The notes beneath the pieces are model-generated. The model ran no database searches. It saw nothing but the letters and a program-made list of their open reading frames with translations, and had not been told where the DNA came from. From assembly GCA_030549335.1 (NCBI GenBank), contig CM060198.1, positions 41,952,353 through 42,016,352 of the forward strand: a stretch of DNA of 64,000 nucleotides, in the 5' to 3' direction. The stretch is from Pontederia crassipes. Taxonomy: Eukaryota > Streptophyta > Magnoliopsida > Commelinales > Pontederiaceae. Both the position numbers and the translations under genes were made by a program. Below, one piece after another: positions 57,080-64,000 of this stretch; the stretch's first letter is position 1, and each line of letters starts with the position of its first letter.

Positions 57080-57780
57080 GGAATTTGCATTTGGTCCCTT
57101 CCAATCGGTCTTGCATTTCAATCCTACTCTTTAGGTGTTCCATAGTTCATGAATTGCATCTAATCCTGCAGAGAAACAAGAGAGATCAGTGGGGTATTCA
57201 ATATCAGATTTTTAGATGCATAATTCAATAAGGCATTGAGATTCACTAAAATCCACTGGAATGCAGCTAAGATGGATTGGGATAACTGATTTGCATGATG
57301 ATTCAGATATTAATATGAAGATTTCAGCATGAGAGAAAAGATTATATCAGTTATCATTGGGATTTCAGTGAGGAAAATAAAAAATGAGGGTAGGGTATTC
57401 CCTTCTTTTCAATTTGTGGATGGATCTGATTCCTCTCTTCTTTATTCCTGCAAAATAGAAAAGTTGTGTAAAATGTCTTGCATTACCTCCCAAGAAGTGC
57501 CATGCTTTAATGTCTTAGGCTGGACATTTTTCCACTTTTTCATGTCAAGGAAGTTTGAATAGTATGATATGATCAAGTAGAGATCTCAATTTGTGGACAA
57601 CTTCACTAATCAAGTATGGATCTCTTAATTTGCCAATGATTGACCTTTGTTTCTCCGCTTGATTTTCTCCTCCATTGTACCAGAAATCTTCTAACTTCTC
57701 ATCTCTAAAACCCTCATGTATGATATATGAATCCCCTGGACTAGGAAGAGGTTACAACTCCAAATGGGAGGAAATGTCCT
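57080..57780 (-). other. Post-pol joint and filler sequence of A5
   Basis: 57100-57240 matches A1 7440-7610, including the acceptor-like CTGCAG at 57166-57171. 57240-57780 has no counterpart in A1. Minus-strand pieces read FRDEKLEDFWYNGGENQAEK and GKLRDPYLISEVVHKLRSL, which I do not recognise. It could be a remnant of a third ORF or unrelated filler at the pol deletion. Confidence 0.6.
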
Positions 57781-58863
57781 GAGTTGAATTAGTGTGGGGT
57801 TCAGTAGTGATAACTTGATACACTTCATTTTGATTTTCTGGATTTCCCACTGATTTTAAAGAATTTAGTGCAGATTGGTATGCTTTAGCCTTTGGGACCT
57901 CTAATTCCTCCAAATGATCGAACATTAGGCACTTTGCAATGGATCTTCAATGGGAATTATGACAGAAACTTGCTGAACAACTTGATCTAGCGGCCCTTCA
58001 TTAAAATCATTTTCTTGAAAATTTGGCCTACTAATAACTTGTGCCAAATTAAATTCTATCTTGTCCTCCCCAATTTGGAATGTCAATCTGCCCTCCTTGA
58101 CATCAATGACAGCCCCAGCAGTGGCTAAGAAGGGTCTCCCAAGAAGAATGGGAGTATTCAAGTCCTCATCCATGTCAAGTACCACAAAATCTACTGGTAT
58201 GTAAAATTTGCCAACTTTGAGGGGTATGTCCTCAATGATTCCATGTGGGTACTTGATGGATCTGTCTGCCAGCTGTAGAGACATGTTTGTAGGCTTGAAA
58301 TCTCCAACTTCAAGCTTCCTACAAAGTGAAAGAGATATGACACTCACTGATGCACCCAAATCACATATTGCCCTTTGAATCTTCCTATTTCCAATTTCAC
58401 AAGGTATGGAGAAGCTTCCTGGATCTTTCAACTTGGGTGGCAATTTGTTTTGGATGATTGCAGAGGCTTCCTCAATCAAGGTAATAGTTTCATGCTCCAT
58501 AATCCTCCTTTTCTTGGTTAAGATTTCCTTCAAAAACTTTGCATAGGAGGGCATCTCCTGAATTGCCTCTACAAATGGCAAATTTGTATTTAACTTCTTC
58601 AGGATTTTAATGAATCTTCCATACTGCTGATCTTGCCTTGCCTTGATTAATCTTTGAAGGAAAGGTATCCTATCAAAGACCCTGGTCCTGACTTCATTTT
58701 GAGGGCCTTTGTTCTAATTTTCTCCCACAAGTTCAGCTAGTCCTTCAGCAGCTTTGGACTTTGGATTCACTTGTACTGGATTGTCCTCTACTTTCTTCAT
58801 TGGTTCTTCAACAATCTTCCCACTTCTGAGCTGGACAGCATGGACTTGTTCTTTAGGGTTCAT
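57781..58863 (-). pseudogene. Protease region of A5
   Basis: The open part 58581-57925 reads AIQEMPSYAKFLKEILTKKR, CEIGNRKIQRAICDLGASVS (active site), ILLGRPFLATAGAVIDV. A frame change near 57925 truncates it before MFDHLEEL. Upstream the linker NPKEQVHAVQLRSGK carries stops at 58863 and ~58715. Most of the catalytic domain is intact. Confidence 0.88.
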
Positions 58864-60256
58864 TTATGGCTGTCCAGGAAAGAACAAAGGGGGTCTTGCT
58901 GAAGTGCTGGCTTGCTGAGCAAGTTGATTTTCCAGCATCTTTTGATTGGTACTCATGTTTTCAAGTTTAGAGTTGATCTTCAATATTTCTTCTCCTTGGC
59001 TGTCCTGCTTCTTCAAGATTTGTTGTAGCATCTCCTTCATTTCAGTTTGGAATTGGGAAGCCTGACTTTGAGGAGGCTGCTCATAGAGGGTCCTTTGTAT
59101 TGGAACATTTGAGGGTTGAGTTGCATATGGAGGTGGCTGGTTTCTTGGCAAAATCTTGGGCTGCCTACTGGAATTCTTCATGGATGGCCCTTGATAATGA
59201 TTGGCCTTGTAGGAGAAGTAGGGATGGTTCCTATTCTCTGGAGTATAGAATTCAGAAGGGGGTTTTGCTCCATAATTTCCCACTGCATTGACCGAATCAA
59301 TGCTTTGCTCATATTGTTGTATTATAAGGTTGCAACTTTCTGTGGCATGCCCTTGATTCAGGTGTTGTAACCTTGCTGACATTGGGAGTGAGGTTCAGCT
59401 TCTCCAAGGTTTTGTACAGCACCTCTTCAAGTTGGGATGACAAGTTGTTCACTGAATCCTGGACAAGTGGCCTCCTTGTCCTGTCATGAGTAAGAAAATG
59501 GTGATTCTTTGTAATATTCTCTATCAATTGATAAGCTTCATCAATTTTCTTTGATGCAAAGATGCCTCCTGCAGCTGTGTCAAGTGCAACCTTGGATGGA
59601 TAATTCAGCCCCTTATGGAAGTAATTAACAAGTTTCCACTTCTCAAAACCATGGTGTGGACATGCCCTCAACAGCCCTTGAAGTCTTTGTCATGCCTCAC
59701 AAATATTTTTCTGGTCCAATTGATAGAACCTGACTATTTGATCCCTGAAATTGTTAGTCTTGGAAGGAGGGAAAAATTTTGATAGAAATAGTTGCACAAT
59801 GGACTCCCAAGTGGCCAATTCTTCAGGTTTGAGAGTCTTATACCAGATTTTGGCCTTGTCTTTGAGTGAAAAAGGGAATTGCCTCATGTAGACAAAGTTC
59901 ATTGGAGTGTTATTGAAATGTACTGTACTGCATATCTCCTTAAAGTTGTCCAAATGTGAGGCTGGATCTTCTGTCCCTAATCCAGAAAATTGATACTGCC
60001 TAATCATAGTAATAAGTGCTGGATTCACCTCAAAGTTTGCCACAGGTGTTAGACCTCCATCTCCAATTTGATTCCTGACATTGCTAGGTGAGTAGCAATC
60101 CTTCAAAGTCCTTGGTGCAGCCATATTGCCTTGCTCCTCTTCCTCTTCTTGAAATATCCTTCTCCTTGCCTCAAGCCTTTGCAATCTCCTTCTTCTTAAG
60201 AATCTTCTTTCAGGCTCAGGATCTAATTAATAATGTTCCTCTTGATTGTCCAAATC
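58864..60256 (-). pseudogene. gag: gag of A5, slightly broken
   Basis: 60184-59690 encodes the basic N-terminus and capsid start (APRTLKDCYSPSNV, FPFSLKDKAKIWYKTL, FFPPSKTNNFRDQIVRFYQL). A single TGG-to-TGA change near 59691 separates it from 59671-59309 (RACPHHGFEKWKLVNYFHKG). About 21 bases are missing in the zinc knuckle, removing its first two Cys and shifting the frame. 59382-58864 holds the remainder with a coiled tail. An upstream in-frame stop lies near 60228. Confidence 0.9.
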
Positions 60257-60413
60257 CTGCATAAATGAATTCAGAAGTATCAAATTGAGAAAAGAAAGAA
60301 AACTAGACAAGAATGGAAAATTGGGAATGATAACTTGCAAAAAATAAAAATTGGCCTAACAAATGGACTAAAAACTAATCTAAACTATCTAAGTTAGTCT
60401 AATTGACCTCAAA

Positions 60414-60431
60414 TCCCCGACAACAGCGCCA
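60414..60431 (-). other. Primer binding site, tRNA-Asp type (A5)
   Basis: On the minus strand TGGCGCTGTTGTCGGGGA stands six bases from the LTR end. It is less decayed than the A1 site. Confidence 0.88.
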
Positions 60432-60437
60432 AAAACT

Positions 60438-63251
60438 TGATAAGTGAAATTGAGGGGTTTAGTGATAAGTTGCTGATTTTTGGGTCAAAAGTCAATTTTT
60501 TTTAATTTTTGTTTCAACTCCCTAACTCACTCTCCACTGCAGTACACAGGTCAATTGTAGTAACCCTAAATGTCATATCCACAGTGATTTGAAGTCCTAG
60601 ACTACCTAAAAATAATTTAGACTAATCCTATTTAAAGTGGTAAAAATAGATTTTTAAAGGAAGTGAAAACATTTTTTTTCTTTTGGGAATGCAGAATGAT
60701 AACTTGTTGTAGATTGTTGAAAAGTTAATTAAACTGAATTGTAAATGCTAATCTAGAGTCTAAAGGGGTTTATATATAATTGAGGAAGGTCCTCCTAGGA
60801 GTTGGGGTTCATCTAATTTAATTATGGATGGAAATGGACAAGTTATCAATTTTTAGTCAAATCTAATTCAACTTTCAATATGACTATTTTCACAGCTCAA
60901 TTAGACCAGAACTAAACAATATATTGTAATATGATTGTTAGCCAAGTTGAATTAGAAAAGGATCCTCACTGAAAACCAAGTTATCATTAGGTTCAATTCA
61001 AGGCACTTGCTGATTTTTCGGCAATTTCAATAAAATCTGAATGACAACTTCTAGATTGCACTTTGAAAATGAAAGGAATGCTTCAATCAACTAAACAGGG
61101 ATGAAATCAATCCAATATTAGTGCAAATGCTCCTTGATTTATCTCTAAACTACAAGAGAATTTAAAATCAGCTTCTAAGCTGCAAATTCAAATGAAATCC
61201 ACATTTCCATTAATCAATTGGATAGAAATCAGCACTTGATTCATATATGGGAACTCATCACAAGAAATTTCTCCTTGGTTCATCTATGAACAGCAAGGAA
61301 ACCTTAAAATTCACTTCTCAGTGATTAATAAATTCAGAGGCTTAACAACTAGCAAAGCAGGTTCCTCAATTTGCAGGAAATCAGAACTAAAGATTCAGAA
61401 AATCAGAATTGAAGAATTGCAACAAATCAAAGAGTTGAACCTTGGAACACCATTGTTTCTTGTTTCATTTCTGAACAAGAAGGAAATCATAAGTAACCTC
61501 TCAGTTATAAATCAATTAAGGTTCCACAATGATGAAAACATATTTGGGCAATTCAGAAATTAGAATTGGGGAAAAACAAAAATCTGAATTCTGGAAATCA
61601 GCAATCTCAATTGGATTAGAACCTAAACATTTAGTATTGATTCTTGATTCATTTCTGAACAAGATTGGGATAGATGATAACCTCTCAGTTGTTCAATTAA
61701 TTCAATCCCCAATGACAATCAGATACAGACAACTCAGAAAATCAGAAATTAGGAAGTTCAAATTCAGGAAAACAGAAATAAGATTTTCAATTAAAATGGA
61801 ATCCAGTACTTGGCATTGGTCCTTAATTCATTCCTGAACAAAGGGTAGACCAAATGATAACTTCTCAGTAGCTAATACAAGTAGAGTCTTCCAATGACAA
61901 GATCAAATGCAGAACAATTCAGATTTCAAAAAATTAAATGATTCAGTGCAGGAAATTGGTTTTGTCCCTAATCCATCCACAATATATATTAGACTACTAC
62001 CCTATCCTAGGAGGCATAGGATTTAGCTCCTCATGTTTACAAGCTTAGACACAAAATAAAGTGAAGAACAGATGCAAATCATATTGGTTTCAGGGCCATT
62101 GGTAGCAATCTGCCCTCCTTTCAGCTCCCTCTTGCACAATCCAGCTCCAAATCTGTTCTCCTTGCAATGGCCGACCTCCCCCCTTGATTCCAGGGTTTTT
62201 TCAGCTTATATATGGCCTATCATCACCCTTAGATCAGCATCCAAATGTTTCATAGCCTTGATGTAAGCCACCTGTACAGGGCCTGAAAATCCAGCTGCTG
62301 TGACAGCTTTTGTGCAGCATAAAGTAGTGGTCCCCCCACCTTTTTCCACCTTTTTGCAACTTGTTTTTCCATGATAGAAGAGATAGAACACCAAGCATCA
62401 AAGTCCTCAAATAGGAAATGAAGAAATAAAGATAAAGAAAGCCACCAGGGTCAGCTCAAACATCAAATAAAATATGGTGTTATAAAGATGTGAAATCAGT
62501 AATTAAAATGATATGTTTGAGAGCCTGGAATGATAACTTTGCATAAATCTTGGAAAATGATCAAATATGGGTAGTTCAGAGCATTGAAGGCATCAAATGG
62601 ATTAGGGTGGCAAGTGAGTGAAGTCAGAAATCAAATATGAATAAGATTTCATAATAATGATAACTTGGGTGCCAAAATGATAACTTAATTGCCTTAAAAA
62701 TGATAACTTGTCATAACTTTTGTTGTGGTTATCCAAATGTGATCAAATTTGAACAGCAATGTGTTAGGACAATAATATAATGATTGCCTAAGGCCTTTGT
62801 ACAGATTTGATAGTTTTGCATATCGAAATGATAGTTTTGCACTTTAACGATAACTCGACATTAGAAAATGATAACTTGTTCAAATGGATTTAAAATTTTG
62901 CACAAGTTGAGATATGATCATCCAAATATGATTCATTCATGATAGTAATGGATTTAGGGCAAGAAAATCATTGAAAATCAGATCACTCAAAATAATGATA
63001 ACTTGGCATATAGGAGTGATAACTTGTCCTAAAAATGATAACTTGGCATAGAATTTAATTATTTATGGATTTTGGCATTTCAGAACCTCTATGCACATGG
63101 AATTAAGTATAAAATGAGAAAGATCAACTAGTTATCACAATCCTTGTATTCCAAACATAATTGGCCAAAAGTTGGGCAATTTAGGGGCTCGATAGGGGTG
63201 AAATGCATCTAAAATGGGATTAAAAAAACTATATTGATCAGCTAGTGATCA
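60438..63251 (-). repeat. 5' LTR of A5 (2814 bp)
   Basis: It has the same boundaries and motifs as 53209-56017. TATA-like TATATAT is near 62207. A stretch around 60916-60930 (AAACAATATATTG) is present here and missing in the 3' LTR, the largest visible difference. Confidence 0.93.
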
Positions 63252-63256
63252 AACTA

Positions 63257-64000
63257 CCAATCGGGTGGCTGGATAATTGGAGTTGTCGTGAGTGTTTGTT
63301 TTAGTGTATTGAAAGGTTTTAGACAATCTTCATTAAATATAAAGTCGGCTTCTTTGGGCATGAACTTTGTCAATGGTCTTGCAATGAGTGAGAAATCCTT
63401 AATAAATCGATGATAGAATCTAGCTTGTCCAAGGAAACTTTTGACTCCTTTGACATTCGAAGGCGGGGGTAATTTCTCTATAACTTATGTTTTGGCCTTG
63501 TCAACTGCAATGCCTCTACCGAGGCAATATGTCCCAACACCACCTTCTTGGACCATGAAGTGACATTTCTCCCAATTCAATACTAGATTAGTTTCAGTGA
63601 ATCTTTGTAATACTTTGCAAAGGTTGTTCAAGCAATCTTCAAACAAGGTTTCATATAGTGAAAAAACATCCATGAAAATTTCCATGATTTTCTTAATAAA
63701 ATCAGAAAAGATAGACATCATGCACCTTTGAAAACTTGTGTGGATATTGCACTGTCCAAATGAAATTCTTCCATAGGAAAAGGTCCCATATGGCCATATA
63801 AAAGTCATATTTTCTTGTTCACCTGGATGGATAGGAATTTGAAGGAATCCAGAGAATCCATCTAGGTAGTAGAAATAAGAATGATTCGCAAGTCTTTCCA
63901 GCATTAGATCAATGAAAGGAAGGGGGAAATGTTCCTTTCGGGTGGCATTGTTCAACTTCTTGAAGTCAATACACATCCTCCATCCTATGAAAGTACGTGT
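63257..64000 (-). pseudogene. pol: Reverse transcriptase relic of B2 (runs off the window)
   Basis: Minus strand: RMCIDFKKLNNATRKEHFP, YYLDGFSGFLQIPIHPGEQE, FGQC, FQRCMMSIFSDF, then the catalytic region as IFMDVFSLYE, in which the second Asp of the DD pair is Val. LNWEKCHFMVQEG and FLGQARFYHRFI follow in another frame. TTPIIQPPDW at 63257-63285 is the start of the RNase H connection, which continues at 53203 on the far side of A5. Confidence 0.9.

Larger units (their letters stand above)
53209..63251 (-). mobile_element. Athila-type element A5, pol deleted (10043 bp)
   Basis: AACTA flanks both ends (53204-53208 and 63252-63256). Two LTRs of ~2.81 kb enclose 4.4 kb with primer site, gag, protease and the two hairpin modules. 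RT, RNase H and integrase are absent: the sequence passes from the protease tail (~57780) through ~540 unassigned bases into the post-pol spacer shared with A1. LTRs differ at few sites by eye, so the deletion derivative itself may have transposed with proteins from elsewhere. Confidence 0.95.
37366..64000 (-). mobile_element. Old Athila-type element B2, interrupted by A4/D and by A5, runs off the window
   Basis: Read on the minus strand from the right: RT (63257-64000), RNase H (53203-52831), integrase (to ~51470), an env-like ORF (to ~49950), two hairpin and purine modules, then the 3' LTR (48670 to 37366, split). Reading phase and order continue across both insertions once duplications are removed: QPPDW on the right of A5 joins [12 protein letters not shown] on the left, apart from one stop. 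Gag, protease and the 5' LTR lie beyond base 64000. Confidence 0.85.

Overview
The window is plant nuclear DNA of the repeat-rich, probably pericentromeric kind. The evidence is a dense stack of Ty3/gypsy LTR retrotransposons of the Athila type (tRNA-Asp primer sites, integrase with VWGIDYMGP, protease with DLGAS), a CACTA and a hAT-like DNA transposon, a relic of plastid rbcL and a broken plant ATL-type RING-H2 gene. I found no intact host gene, tRNA, rRNA or CRISPR array. All recognisable coding sequence is transposon relic or pseudogene.

I use working names. Family A has 2.5-2.8 kb LTRs: A1 (1-11348, +), A2 solo LTR (16126-18605, -), A3 truncated LTR (24134-~26505, +), A4 solo LTR (38033-48214, +, itself interrupted) and A5 (53209-63251, -). 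Family B is older and degraded: B1 (~13925-20798, -) and B2 (37366 to beyond 64000, -). Family C: C1 solo LTR (22262-23938, +) and C2 truncated element (26723-31028, +). D is a gene-less 7.6 kb element (39604-47175). F (20799-22150, -) and G (~32870-37365, +) are remnants of other Ty3/gypsy elements.

Layout: A1 (1-11348); an unassigned 1 kb; a CACTA element (12341-13892, TSD ATA); B1, whose gag-pro junction carries a hAT-like element (TSD GTTATGATT) that carries solo LTR A2 (TSD CCCGA); F with solo LTR C1 (TSD ATGGT); LTR A3 ending in the rbcL relic; C2; a 2 kb island with the ATL pseudogene; G; then B2. B2's LTR was split by A4 (TSD GTGAT), which was split by D (TSD CTTAT). B2's RNase H region was split by A5 (TSD AACTA).

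The genes do not work together as a pathway; these are copies of gag-protease-RT-RNaseH-integrase polyproteins in different stages of decay. Two conserved non-coding architectures stand out. First, paired hairpin plus purine-tract modules about 1 kb apart lie between pol and the 3' LTR in A1, A5, B2 and D. Second, the transcribed part of the A and C LTRs carries repeated small hairpins with GNRA-type tetraloops and compensatory changes. D is the most unusual element: it encodes no retroelement protein, yet has LTRs that differ at only about 11 sites by eye, and is filled with about 50 copies of a TTACGGCCGAGA-like word. All counts were made by eye without alignment software.
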